From Tethya wilhelma (lineage: Eukaryota; Porifera; Demospongiae; Tethyida; Tethyidae), in contig CAXIPT010000001.1 of NCBI GenBank assembly GCA_964030475.1, forward strand, positions 12,659,882 to 12,723,881: DNA of 64,000 nt. The letters are read 5' to 3'. The notes beneath the pieces were generated by a model. The model saw nothing but the letters and a program-made list of their open reading frames with translations, did not search any database and was not told the DNA's origin. Numbering within the stretch: position 1 is the stretch's first letter; every line of letters begins with the position of its first letter. Shown here piece after piece: positions 35,046 to 46,970 of the stretch. A program made the position numbers and the translations under genes.

Positions 35046-35640
35046 TGCTAAACCATGTATTTACAAACTAAGACCATATATCTGTTGGTGATCTTGGGCA
35101 TTGTGAAAACACGAAAATAGTGATTGTAGAGAGCCAAAATACCTCGATGGAGTAATTCTTACATTGTGACAGCTTGAATACTGGTAGTAAGTACTTCCAA
35201 TAACTAAGCACTCGAAGACCATCTCCCTCCTTGATTGTATCTCGATAGCTTATGTAAAAACAATTCTAAACTCAACACCTCACCAGCATATGTAACAATG
35301 CCAGCAGATTGAGTTTCGTCTGTACGTTTAATGAATGCAAAGTCAATGTACTTGGACACAATTTCTTGAGCAATTTTGTAGATGAGTGACCACCTTTCTT
35401 CTTTTGACTCCATCCATACACTGCTTGGATTAGGCAATATGTCATTGCAAAATCTTCGTGCAATGTTGAGTCATCTGAAGCTGAGGGTAGCACCTACTTC
35501 AGTAGGGAGTGACGTTGGTTTGACATCACTCAAGTTTGAACTGTCAATTCTCTCCTTCAATGTATATAAGTTAAAGTAATGCAATGACTCATTCTGATGA
35601 TCAGATCGCACCTTGGTGAAAAATTGACCACCACCCAGTG
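35046..35640 (-). pseudogene. DUF6589-like protein fragment
   Basis: The minus strand reads, with frame changes, DHQNESLHYFNLYTLKERID, SNLSDVKPTSLP, LPSASDDSTLHEDFAMTYCL, KYIDFAFI, and at 35240-35090 YRDTIKEGDGLRVLSYWKYL, LPVFKLSQCKNYSIEVFWL. The REGDG-R---WK-LLP-F---KNYS-E block is how I recognise the DUF6589 family, a large domain in many invertebrate and fungal proteins, often in repetitive DNA. At least two frameshifts and loss of the C-terminal half make it non-functional. It joins the gypsy RT fragment in frame at about 35610. Confidence 0.6.
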
Positions 35641-35735
35641 AAGCAAGAAGGTCATCCACTCGTGGAAACGGGTAAGTGTCAAGCTTGGCTGCTTGATTTA
35701 CAGTGACTTTGTAATCATCACAGATACGGATGCTC

Positions 35736-36382
35736 CCATCCTTCTTGAGAAAAATGGGATTACTGACTGGGTAAGTACATATTTCAAAGTTTAAATTTTA
35801 ACACCAGTCGATTCTGCCAAAAGTTTCGATTACAATGCAGTAATCATCAACAAGGCTCTATGGTCTACAATGCAGTAGACACAATCCATGTTTAAAAAAC
35901 ACGGATTCTCCACCAGGGGGGGAGGGCCATTGCACTAGCAGCACAGGTATATCTATGAAACAATTTCAACTCAGTAAAGTAACTCACCTCAACATCCATT
36001 GCCCATTGTGCTGAACCGGTTTCGGCCAATACCAGGCCTCATCAGCAGCACTGGGGCAGCATGGTGTCATCTCCATCATGAGTATCATCAACTGAAACAG
36101 TATAACCGTACTGCATCTAGCAATGCTGACGCCAGGTGTGGCAACTAGACCATGATGTCATCAGCATCTAACGACGCCTCGACCCTGGTCACATGGACAC
36201 CCAACGCCGCACGACTAGTATGTGGCTAGGCTACAATATCCAAATTTACTTGAGAAAAATGGGATTACTGACTGGGTAAGTACATATTTCAAAGTTTAAA
36301 TTTTAACACCAGTCGATTCTACCAAAGGTTTCGATTACAATGCAGTAATCATCAAGGCTGTATGGCCTACAATGTTATGCCA
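35736..36382. mobile_element. 634-bp insertion with direct terminal repeats in the RT fragment
   Basis: A 13-bp direct repeat (CCATCCTTCTTGA) at 35736-35748 and 36370-36382 brackets the segment; both copies encode the RT KKDG residues, as expected for target duplication. Just inside are ~115-130-bp direct repeats (35745-35873 and 36250-36365), like very short LTRs. The 370-bp middle is unrelated and non-coding. A partial tandem duplication is the alternative. Confidence 0.6.
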
Positions 36383-36399
36383 TCCTTCTTGACGATAGG

Positions 36400-36720
36400 A
36401 ACAATTGGGGCTGCCCAATCAGCGAACTGCATGAACTGGTGAGATGATTCCCAGATGCTCCAACTCCTGCTCTAACTTTGCTTTCAGGGCATAGGGTACT
36501 GTACGTGGCTTGCAAAATTGAGGTTGGCAGCAGGGTCTACGTGGATCTTTGCAGAGGCATCTTTCACTAGTCCCAGTTCATCCTTGAACACTGCCTCATG
36601 ACGCTTGAGAGTATCCTGCAAGGTCCGTTGTGGATGAATCTGATTCAAATTGTGCCAATCCAACCTGATCTTCAATAACCAGTCTCGTCCTAATAGGGTA
36701 GATCCTGAGCTGGCTACGAC
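36400..36720 (-). pseudogene. gypsy protease-RT linker and RT start
   Basis: The minus strand reads GRDWLLKIRLDWHNL, LKRHEAVFKDELGL, YALKAKLEQELEHLGIISPV, then SDWAAPIVPIVKKDG. This is the usual stretch before RT motif 1 of Ty3/gypsy elements. A TGA interrupts it after PVHAVR. The RT resumes at 35745-35640 (IRICDDYKVTVNQ, YPFPRVDDLLASLGGGQFF), beyond the insertion. Confidence 0.8.
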
Positions 36721-36861
36721 AATGAGTTCCAGTTTTGCTGTTTGTCCTTGGTAACATACTGTGGCAGTAAAAGCACCTTTGAGGTTGAGTGGCTCTCTTG
36801 TATAAGTGCACAGTCGTTTCTGTGTTGCACTAAGGGGTGGGGCTTGCTGTCCTGGCCAAAC

Positions 36862-37794
36862 TCAATTGAAAGTTTCTTCGCTAACAATTGAGCATGAAGC
36901 ACCTGTGTCAACTTCCATCACCAGGTCAGCTCCATTCACTTGCAGCGTCACCTTGATTGGCTCTGGTCTGCTCACAGCATTCACCACTGGGAACATATCG
37001 TACGTTGTGGCATGTTCAGCTCCTCCTTCTTCTTGTGGTTGGAACACATTCTGCATGCCAGTACAGTGGCTGTTGGATTGGCGTTTGCGATGGCCACGAG
37101 TTGCAGGGTGCTGACTCTGGCTTTGAGTCGACTGTTTCAGCTTGGTTTGACAAACTCGAGCCAAGTGTCCTTTCTTGTGACAAAAATGGCATTCACTTTC
37201 CTTGAAACGGCAGGAATCTGGGGCGTGGTTTCCTCCACATCTGTAACACTCGTGTGTAGCTTGTGTCTTTCCTCCCATCGTGTGTATGGGGTGTTGAGTT
37301 GCAGGCTCCTTTGCATGCTGCTCAGCAACTTCAGCAGCTTGTGCTAGCTTAAAAGCTTTCATGAAGGTTAATTCAGACTCAGCCAAGAGGCGACGTTGTA
37401 CCTGATCATCTCTCGCACCACAGACAATGCGATCACGTAGCATGTCATCCAGGGTATCTGCCAACTGACAATGTTCTGAAAGGTTGCGAAGTTCAGCAAC
37501 AAATTGAGCGATGGTTTCACCAGGCTTTTGTGACCGAGAGTGGAACTTGTACCGCTGTACTGTCAGGGTATGGTGATCTTGCACCAGCTGTACGAGTTGT
37601 TCAAATGTCTTGTTGGTTGGCTTTGCTGGAGCCACTAGAGACTAAACCAGTTGATAAGTCGTAGGACCACTAATACTCAGAAGAATAGCACGTTTTTGGA
37701 CCATTGGCTAAGAAGTATTGTTCCAAGCGTTCAGCATACGCTTTCCAATCTTCAGTTTCATGACAAACGACCCAACAGTTCCATGAGTGGCCAT
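36862..37794 (-). pseudogene. gypsy gag and protease
   Basis: Gag starts at the ATG at 37794 (MATHGTVG) and has two early frame changes (near 37760 and 37680). It continues openly from 37635: FEQLVQLVQDHHTL, KFHSRSQKPGETIAQFVAEL, DTLDDMLRDRIVCGARDD and RRLLAESELTFMKAFKLAQA. It then reaches a CCHC knuckle (C-x2-C-x4-H-x4-C, CYRCGGNHAPDSC) and a second, CHFCHKKGHLARVC. The retropepsin site EVDTGASCSIV follows before a stop at 36862. The spacing matches Mag/SURL-like gypsy elements. Confidence 0.85.
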
Positions 37795-37815
37795 CCTTGT
37801 GGATCCTTGTCGCCA

Positions 37816-38077
37816 ATTTTTTTACGTTCATAGTAAGTAACAAAGTGACAGTGACTCTCAAGAGTACAACTGTAATAGCTAACAACACGGCTTTGTACAA
37901 CTCAAAAACTCTAACAGAACAGAACTGAACAACTGAAACATAACACCTTTACATAATAAAGGTAATTTACATTAAATACACACCTAAAGAATACAATGAA
38001 CATAACTAAAGATTAACACTAGTTAGTAGTTACACTATGAAAACACAGGTGTACAGTTCAAGTCCAAGTCACTACAG
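37816..38077 (-). repeat. Candidate 5' LTR of the gypsy element
   Basis: Read on minus, this starts TGTAGTGAC at the satellite border and ends just before TTGGCGACAAGGAT, the place where such elements have their primer-binding site, 22 bp upstream of gag. There is no second copy in the window, so the boundaries are inferred. Confidence 0.5.
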
Positions 38078-38756
38078 GTACCATTTTTATTCTCAAACAA
38101 TAAACCGTTTACTAACAATAGTAAAAACTATGTAGTTGTTACAGAGAAAAACACCTAAAAGCACCTTAAGTCTATTGGAGTGTAGGAAGGTCATAAGGAA
38201 TTGGGACTTGCACCATTGTATTCAGTGCAATGCGAGCATTCAAATGATATCTATTTGTTATGATTTGCTTAACTTTGGCCTGATTGATCCCACCCATAAT
38301 AAGCACTGTTTGAGTAGGGTTATGCCAATATGCACTATATTGCATGGTTCTGAATATAACTAACTATGCATTATCTATATATTTAATCCAAAATGACACA
38401 TCTTATATATCATTAGAAAGCTCATTTCATGCTGAATACAATGGTAAAACTTTCTATCTTCAAACTATAAACCCTTTACTGACAATGGTCAAAAGTATGT
38501 AGTTGGTACAGGAAAAAAAATGGTAAAAGAACCTCGAGTATAATAGGGTGTAGCAAGGTCATATGGAATTGGGACTTGCACCATTGTATTCAGTGCAATG
38601 ACAATATCCATTTTGTTATAATTTGCTAAACTTTGGCCTGATTAGGTCTTACCCACTATATGCACTGTTGGTTGTTTTTCATGGAAGTGTATATATAGAG
38701 GTTTAAAATAAAAGCAACTCTGTGTCATCTGTTTTTATCTAAAACAAGATAAATTA

Positions 38757-39400
38757 TATACTAGAAGAATGCAAGGCATTGTGGGGCAAGCCTGAGCATT
38801 TTGCATGAATTTTACAGCGAGTGTATAGAGATTTGTCAGAATGCCCAATTATGGCATAGATCTGGCTGTCAGTGTGAGTATAAACTGACAGTATTCAAAT
38901 GACTTTGGTGTGGACATCAGAAGTTAGCTTACACGAAGGATTGCTAATGAGATGTAAAGTCTAGGGTTATTTTCAAACTTGGTATCTCTGACATTGTATG
39001 TAGAGCAAGCCTGGCATCACCCTTTTCTCCTTGCTTCTGCCTATCTTTCTGTTGGGCGCTGCTGTTAAACTGTTTCTGTGCCTTTCTCTCATAAGATATG
39101 CTTAGCAACTGTCTAAATCTCACAACCTCTAGCTACTAGCAGAACTATATCCAACTGTTCTGCTCTAGCTGCCTCTGTCTGATCTGGTTTCTCGATTGAC
39201 TGTCTCGACACGTGTGCACTATAATCTTATGCACATGCATTAAAAATGCTAGAAATACATGGTACATGGTCGGTACGGGCCGATAATTATGTTAGCTAGA
39301 AATTAGCTTACATGAGCGCACAAGACCAAACGATGACAGACAGAGAGATGCACCTGACGTACTACTCGCTATCTAGGGCTCGCTCAGGCTCGCTCCAATA
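38757..39400. mobile_element. Insertion in satellite with GGGGCAAGCCTGAGC-type ends
   Basis: The satellite breaks at AAATTATATA and resumes at AATTTGAAGGCTCATTCCATG. Near the left end is GTGGGGCAAGCCTGAGC; near the right end, inverted, is GGAGCGAGCCTGAGC. This fits a non-autonomous inverted-repeat element of about 0.64 kb without coding capacity. Confidence 0.6.
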
Positions 39401-40280
39401 ATTTGAAGGCTCATTCCATGCAGAATATAATGGCAAAACTAAGCAATAACCCCTGGACTTGCATGGGTCAAAACTGTGTAGTCAGTACAGAAAAAAAAAA
39501 CTAAAAGCAGCTTGAGTATACTAGAGTGTAGGAAGGTCATGCAAAATTGGGATTTGCACCATTGTATTCAGTGCAATGATAGCATTTTAACGATATCCAT
39601 TTTGTTATGATTTGTCAAACTTTGGTCTGATTAGGTCCTACTCAGTTTTTATGCACTGTGGATTGTTTCCCATATAGGGGTTTAAAATGAAACCAACTCT
39701 GTGTCATCTGTAAATAGGATCATTTGAATGCTCATTTCATGCTTAATACAGTGGTAAAACTTTCATTTTTAAACAATAAACCCATTACTGGCACTTTTCA
39801 AAAGTATGTAGTCGGTAAAGAAAAAAAACACCTAAAAGCACCTTGAGTATATTAGAGTGTAGGAAGGTTAAATGGAATTGGTACTTACACAGTGCAGTAA
39901 CAATATCCATTTTGTTAGGATTTGCTAAACTTTCACCTGATTAGGTCCTCCCCAGTATATGCACAGCTTACGAGTATGATTGTTTCCCATGGAATTGTAT
40001 AGGGTTTCTGAATAAAACAAACTCTGTATCATCTGTTTTTATCCAAAATACGATAAATCATATATGTTCATTTCATGCTGAATACAATGGTATCTACCAT
40101 TTATGTTCTTAAACAATAAACCGTTTCCTAACAATAGTAAAAAGTATGTAGTCATTACAGGGAAAAAAACACCTTAAAGCACCTTGAGTATATTAGAGTG
40201 TAGAAAGGTCATAAGGAATTGGGACTTGCACCATTGTATTAGTGCGATGCGAGCATTCAAACAATATCCATTTGTAATGA

Positions 40281-40911
40281 AAGCACCAAGGTGCATAAGC
40301 CTCGGCGCACTCACATGTATGCATGACATATGACCAGCACGGTCTACTGAGAGGTGTCAGCGGCCTAGCAAATTCAAGCCTGCTGCAATTGACCTGTGGT
40401 TAACCTAGTTATAAAACCGCTGTTTTAGAATTCATTGAATATACTTTTGATGCTTGTAGTACTTAGTACTTGCACTTTAATGCTCAGCTCGAGATACTTC
40501 TACACAAAGCTATATTAATTCAACTTGCAATCATTGAGTTACTTACCTGTACTCTCCAAGCAGCAGGCTAAGCCAGCCTGCCAAACTCCAGTCTGGCCAA
40601 ACTCCAGTCCATGATTCAAGCTGTATTGTTTCTAGATAACGCACACTACACGGGGCGTGATCAATGGGTGCGGTTTTGAAGCTAAGCGCTCAGAGAAGCA
40701 CAAAAGCCTCAAATCTCAGAAACTACAGCGTTTTGCAAGATTCTACACAACAAATTTCTAGATAATTTTGATTTATGAACGTAAGTACCTTTCATTTGGA
40801 CCATAGAGCTGTCATTCTTCAGATAATCTAGTAACAGACAGACAGACAGACAGACACACACACAAAACGACTACCGTAACCCTCTGCACGTGCTACGCAC
40901 GCGCCGAGGCT
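40281..40911 (+). mobile_element. ~0.65-kb non-autonomous element, copy 2
   Basis: It interrupts a satellite monomer with a TAATGA direct repeat on both sides (40275-40280 and 40912-40917), a likely 6-bp target duplication. The ends are inverted relatives of each other (GGTGCATAAGCCTCGGCGCA and GCACGCGCCGAGGCTT). It is homologous to 7524-8155 in the opposite orientation. Confidence 0.85.
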
Positions 40912-41227
40912 TAATGATTTGCTAAACTTTGGCCTGATTAGGTCACACCCATAATAAGCATTGTTCAGAAGGGTTATCATCATTTCTAGTGGGAATATCT
41001 GCATGGTTCTAACATAGCATTTTCTATTGTTTTAAGAAATGATGCATCCTAGAAAGCTCATTTCATAACAATAGTAAAACTTCCATCTTCACATGTGACT
41101 TGCACAATTGTAATCAGTGTTCTAACAGTATCCATTTGTTAGGATTTGGACTTGATTAGGTCCTACCCAGTATATGCACTGTTTACGAGTATGATTGTTT
41201 CCCATGGAATTGTATAGGGTTTCTGAA

Positions 41228-42202
41228 TTCCCAGTACGGTACACAGGAATGGCACGGATGGCCCATTAGTGCAATACAAATATTCACACGAATAACTGCA
41301 AATTAAAACTGAACACTTGGCTCTAAAAGGCTTTTTAAGCTACTATTTAGCTCTTTCTCTTTCTAATGAGCCCAAAAACATGGCCTAAAACCATCGCTAA
41401 AGTACCCAACTAAAGTATGCCAAACCTCTAATTTTCTCCATCTTCTTCTTATTCTTCTTCTATCTTCTCACGCCATATCTCAAAGACCATTCACTTTTAG
41501 AAGCTGATTCTTGAATGAACAAACATGGTTTCTCTGTCTTCAATCGCTTTTGCCATCGGTTTTTTGTGCTTCTCTTTGAGTCGATAGATACAAGGCGAAA
41601 AGCGCCTCTCCATATGGCGCCACCATAAACTTATTCATAAGCTTAGCTAGCCTAACGACCCTTTCCACATTCAAGTGTGCGTTATTTGGAATCTATTGCA
41701 ATCATGCAGTGCACCCAAGTTCTGTCCTAGATCCTATCCTCACGTTCTCTGTGTTCAGTTCTTCAGTAGGGAAGTCAATAGATACACATGCATGTAATTG
41801 ACACAAACACGTTGGCTGCTTGGAGGTTTAGATTTTCAGCTGTCTGAAAGGCATGACTCAAGGCGGGCTATCACAAGCAAGTTCTCTGCTCAGCCTGAAG
41901 ACTATGTTCCACTGATATTATAAACAATTATTCGAAAAATAGAACAAACAAGTACAAAAAACATTAGAAATGTACATAGGAATGACCAAATTGTAAAAAA
42001 GCAAGCAAACAAGATAGGAATGGTTGTCAAGTTCATTCCTGTGTCTACAATGTCATTGAGCTCAGTAAGGATATGAACATAGGTGACACAGTGAAATGAA
42101 CTCCTCGCTCAATCCGGCAATCATTCCTATCTTGTTGGCTCGCTTTTTTACGATTTGGCCATTCGTATGTTTGATTTACATTTCTAATGTTTTTTGTACT
42201 TT
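41228..42202 (+). mobile_element. Hairpin-ended element, copy A
   Basis: Begins TTCCCAGTACGGTAC in a broken monomer (left flank GGGTTTCTGAA) and ends GTTTTTTGTACTT, after which the monomer resumes (AAAACTAACTCTG). The last ~250 bp form a hairpin with ~95-bp arms (about 41959-42055 and 42095-42200). No ORF of note. Non-autonomous, class unknown. Confidence 0.8.
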
Positions 42203-42408
42203 AAAACTAACTCTGTATCATCGGTTTTTATCCAAATTATACATCATTTGAAAGTTCATTTATGTGGAATACAATGGTACAATTTTATTCTTAAACAATA
42301 AACCCTTTACTAACAATGGTAAAAAGTATGTAGTTGTTACAGGGAAGAAACACCTAAAAGTATAGAAAGGTCATTAGATTTGCACCATTGTATTCAGTGC
42401 AATGATAA

Positions 42409-43362
42409 CTACAGAAAACATTAGAAATGTAATGCAAACATAGAAATGGCCAAATTGCAAAAAAGTGAGCAAGATGGAATGGTTGTGAGATTGAGTGAGT
42501 TCATTTTACTGTGTCACCTTATGTTCATATCCCTAGCTCAATGACATTGTAGACACAGGAATGAACTCGCTCAATGTGACAACCATTCCGTCTTGTTTGT
42601 TCACTTTTTTTACGATTTGGCCATTCCACTACATCTCTAATGTTTTTTGTTCTTGTTCTATTTTTTTGATTAATTGTTTACAATATCAGTGGATTTTAGT
42701 CTTTAGCCTGAGCAGAGAACTTGCCATCAGCCCTTCAGTACAGTCATGTCTTTTAAACAGCTGAAACTCTGAACCCCCGGGGTGAACGTGATTTATGTCC
42801 ATTATACTTGTTAGCTATAGATAACTTCTCTACTTAAAAATTGAACACAGAGAATAGGTTGGGGCACTACATGCTGCAATAGATTTCAAATAATGCGCAC
42901 TTGAATATGGAAAGGGTTGTTAGGCTAGCTATAGCTAGCTAATGAATAATGCATGATTTAGAAATTAATGGGCGCAATATGGAGAAGGCGCTTTTTGAGC
43001 TAGCGACTGAATAAGAGACCAAATAAAACCGATGGCAAAAGCGACTGACCCCAAAGAAACCAAGTTTGTTCATTCAAGAATCAGCTTCTAAAAGTGTAGG
43101 GTCTCTGAGAAAAGTTGAGCGAAGATAGAATGAGAAGAAGATGGAGAAAATTGGAGGTTTGGCATATTTTAGTTTGGTACTTTAGCGATGGTTTTAGGCC
43201 ATGTTTTAGGGCTCATTAGAAAGAGAGAGCTAAATAGTAGCTTAAGAAGCCTTTTAGTGCCAAGAGCTCAGTTTTTGCAGAGTTATTCGCGTGAATATTT
43301 GTATTGCGCTAATGGGCCATCCGTGCCATTCCTATGTACCCAGTACTACCATACTGGGAATT
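42409..43362 (-). mobile_element. Hairpin-ended element, copy B
   Basis: Inverted relative to copy A. The hairpin end is at 42409-42660 and the CCCAGTAC end at 43362 (read on minus TTCCCAGTATGGTAGTACTG). Satellite sequence flanks both sides and the two flanks join within one monomer, so it is an independent insertion. Confidence 0.8.
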
Positions 43363-43602
43363 TTAACGATATCCATAATTGTTATGATTTACTAAACTTT
43401 GGCCTGATTAGGTCCTACCCAGTATATGCACCGTTTACAAGTATGATTGTTCCCATGGAATTGTATAGAGTTTCTGAATAAAACCAACTCTGTATCATCT
43501 GCCAAAATAAGAAAAATTATATATCATTTGAAAGTTCATTTTATGCTGAATACAATAGTACCATTTTATTGTAGAACTATAAATCCTTTACTAACAATAG
43601 TA

Positions 43603-43615
43603 ATTCCCAGTACGG
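43603..43615. other. 13-bp terminal scar of the hairpin-ended element
   Basis: TTCCCAGTACGGT lies between two satellite pieces that are not adjacent in the monomer. It is all that remains of an element terminus, suggesting deletion or imprecise excision. Confidence 0.6.
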
Positions 43616-43690
43616 TGTAAGCATTCAAACGACATCCATTTGTTATGATTTGCTAAACTTTGGCCTGATTATAGTTCATACCAATAATGA

Positions 43691-44351
43691 AGGCACCGAT
43701 TGGTGCATAAGCCTCGGCGCACTTAACTAGCTAGCAGTGCATACACAGTGTAAAAGAGTGTATCATAACCATCAGTATCACAGAAAACTTCAATACTACA
43801 GGCTATGATCCAGGCATTTTGTGGCCGGCATAGCTAACATGACTGTGGTGAAGCAGCACATGTCACAGACTACAAAACAGATGAGCTCTACTACGGTTAT
43901 GTACATGCATTGGAATACTCAGCTGCTCAGTGTCAAAGTCTGGCACTGAGCTCAGTGGGCCTAAGAGCCTAGCTACATTAGCTAGCTTGTGTAAAGTCTT
44001 TGCATGCCCTATATGCTTACATAGAAACCAGACCAACTCCTGTCTGCCTTGCCAAACAACACTAACCAACAGCCAGCCATGCAGCATTGCACCTCAGCAA
44101 CACAAATTCTAGATAAATTAGTAGGTGTGGCCTCGAAGCTAAGCGCTTAAAGAAGCACAAAAGCCTCAAAACTCATAAACTACAGTGTTTTGGACAGCAA
44201 AAAATATATTTTTACAAGATCATTCAGAGTTATGAACGTACGTAAGTACCATCAATTTTGTCGCTAGAGCTGTCTTTCTTGAGATTTCAATGGGACAGAC
44301 AGACAGACAGACAAAACGACTACCGTAACCCTCTATGCACGGGCTGAGGCT
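43691..44351 (+). mobile_element. ~0.65-kb non-autonomous element, copy 3
   Basis: Same family and orientation as 40281-40911 (AGGCACCGATTGGTGCATAA at one end, GGGCTGAGGCTT at the other), with an internal CAGA tract. It interrupts a monomer between CCAATAATGA and AACAAGCACTGTTTCAG. Confidence 0.85.
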
Positions 44352-44918
44352 TAACAAGCACTGTTTCAGTAGTGTTATCATCATTTCCAGTGGGAATATG
44401 CAGGTTCTGAATAAAACTATTATCTATTTTTATCCAATCATCATTTCATGCTGAATACAATGGAAAAACTTCCATGTTCAAGTATAAACGCTTTAATGGA
44501 AATGGTCAAAAGTATGTAGTCGGTACAGGAGAAACCAAATAAAAGCAACTTGAGTATATTAGGGTGTAGCAAGGTCATATGGAATTGGGACTTGCACCAG
44601 TGTATTCAGTGTAATGAGAGTATTCTAAAAATATTGATTTTTTACAATTTACTAAACTTAGGTCCTATCCAGTATATGCACTGTTGATTGTTTCCATGGA
44701 AGTGTGTATAGTGGTTTAAAATAAAAGCAAGTCTGTGTCATCTGTTTTTATCTAAAACAAGATAAATTATATATAATTTGAAAGCTCATTTCATGCTGAA
44801 TACAATGACAAAACTTCCATTTTTAAACAATTAACCCTTTACTGCCAATGATTAAAAGTCGGTATAGAAAAAAACACCTAAAAGCCTCTTCAGTATATTA
44901 GAGTGTAGGAAGGTCATA

Positions 44919-45980
44919 TTCCCAGTACGGTAGTACTGGGTACATAGGAATGGCAGGAATGGCACGAATGGCCCATTAGCGTAATACAAATATTCACGTG
45001 AATAGCTGCAAAAACTGAGCGCTTGGCACTAAAAGGCTTATAAAGCTACTATTTAGCTCATTCTCTTTCTAACAAGCCTAAAATCATGGCCTAAAACCAT
45101 CGCTAAGGTACCAAACTAACCAATTTTCTCCTTCTTCTTCTTCTTCTTCTATGTTATTTCAGTGTATCCCGAAGACTGTTCACTATCAGAAGCTGATTCT
45201 TGAACAAACAAACTTGGTACCATGGTCTTCACGTGCTTTTGGTATCGTGTGCTCGAGTCTCCCATTGAATGGCTAAGCTAGATACAAGGCGAAAAGCGCT
45301 TCTCCGTATGGCAGCCATTCATTTCTACATCATGCATAAATTCATAAGCTACTTGAAAAGTCAAATTGCCGACCCTTTTCCAGGTAGATAAGTGTGCGTT
45401 ATTTGGAATCCAAGTATTCGCTGCCTGTCTGCTTTACCTGAAGATTTCTGGTTGTGCTGGACTCTCTGTAACCTTTCAGTCTTCAACATTTAGGAGGTGA
45501 ATAGACTACTGTGTTATATAGTATTCATTATAAGATGAGCAAAGCAATTAAATTTTGGTAGATACAGCTCAGCCTCCTGAGATTACTTCAGTACTAATCA
45601 GCCTGAGCATAGATTAGCTATAATATCCATGCTGATAGTGTACAAGTAACTACCATATACACACAAATTCGAATGTGATTTGTAGAATTATGAAAAAATG
45701 AGAACAAACAAGTAAAAAAAACATTGGAAATGTAATGAGACATAGGAATGGCCAAATCGTAAAAAGAAGGCAAACAAGATGGAATAGTGGCTGGCAGAGT
45801 GTGTAAAGAATTATTCCTATGGGCAACATGAGGGACTCAACATGGAAAGAGAGTACTACATGCAGCCCACACAGGAAGAATTCGGCACACACTCTGCCAG
45901 CCATTTTATCTTGTTTGCCTTCTTTTTACGATTTGGCCATTCCTATGTCTCATTACATTTCCAATGTTTTTTTTACTTGT
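44919..45980 (+). mobile_element. Hairpin-ended element, copy C
   Basis: The left end is TTCCCAGTACGGTAGTACTG, itself a mini-hairpin (CCCAGTAC/GTACTGGG). The right ~310 bp form a hairpin with arms GTAATGAGACATAGGAATGG and its complement, enclosing a ~100-bp loop with its own inverted repeat (GGCTGGCAGAGTGTGT). Satellite flanks rejoin in register. Confidence 0.85.
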
Positions 45981-46782
45981 AGAATTAGAATTTGCACCAT
46001 TGTATTATAGCATCCTAACGATATCCATTTGGTTATGATTTGCTAAACTTTGGCCTGATTAGGTCCTACCCAGTATATGCACTGTTTACTAGTATGATTT
46101 TTTTCCCACGGAAGTGTATACTGGTTCTCCAACTCTGTGTCATCTGTTTTTATAGTATCAATGATGAATACAATAGTAAAACTTCTATTTTTCAACAATA
46201 AACCCATTACTCTCAATTGTCAAAAGCAGGTAGTCGATAAAGAAAAAACACTTAAAAGCACCTAAAGTATATTAGAGTGTAGGAAGATCATATGGAGTTG
46301 GGACTTGCACAATTGTATTCATTACGAAGAGAGCCTTCTAACAATATTCATTTTGTTAGGATTTACTAAACTTTGGCCTGATTGATCCCACCCAGTATAT
46401 GTATTGTTTACAAGTATGATTGTTTCCCATGGAATTGTGTAAATTATTGAAAGTTCATTTCATGCTGAACACAATGGTATCATTTTTATTCTCCAACAAT
46501 AAACCCTTTCTAACAATAGTAAAACGTATATAGACAGAAGAAACACCTTCATTATATTAAAGTGTACAGGACTTGCACCTTTGTATTCAGTGTGATGCGA
46601 GCATTCAAACGATATCCATTTGTTTTGATTTGCAAAGTTTTGGCCTTATTTGATCCTACCCATAATAAGCATATTTTAAGTAGGGTTAACATCATTTCCA
46701 GTGGGAATATGCTCTACTGCATGGTTCTGAATATAACTAACTATACATTATCTATTTTTATCCAAAATGACACATTTTATAC

Positions 46783-46970
46783 AGGGGCGTACCTAGCATA
46801 GGGCTAAGCGGGCTCGAGTCCCCCCTTTTGACTCACCGGAAGCGTACATTATTATTAATTGCAATATAGCACAAAAACTACTATAAACTAAGAAAATGTA
46901 TTGAAAAATCACGGGGAAACTCTTCTTGACCTAAAAACTGACATTTCTAGCGTTTTCCACAAACTATAAA
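46783..46970. mobile_element. Short insertion starting CAGGGGCGTACCTAG
   Basis: Satellite changes abruptly at TTATACAGGGGCGTACCTAG and resumes near AAACTATAAACACTTTGC. CAGGGGCGTA is a frequent terminus of DNA transposons, but the opposite end is not clear; it may be a solo end. Confidence 0.5.

Larger units (their letters stand above)
35611..38077 (-). mobile_element. Ty3/gypsy LTR retrotransposon, truncated
   Basis: Minus orientation. In order come a possible LTR, gag with a zinc knuckle, an aspartic protease, a linker and part of the reverse transcriptase. RNase H, integrase and the 3' LTR are absent: the element stops at about 35611 where the DUF6589 fragment begins. A 634-bp insertion splits the RT. 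It borders the satellite array at 38078. Confidence 0.85.

Noticed and set aside
34812..35051. 79-codon plus frame containing the ambiguous base
   Set aside because: It overlaps the antisense DUF6589 fragment, has no similarity I recognise and spans an n.
41228..43362. Copies A and B read as one 2.1-kb foldback transposon with ~0.95-kb inverted ends
   Set aside because: The satellite monomer continues across each copy separately, so they are independent insertions in opposite orientation; the 44919/50268 pair was rejected likewise.
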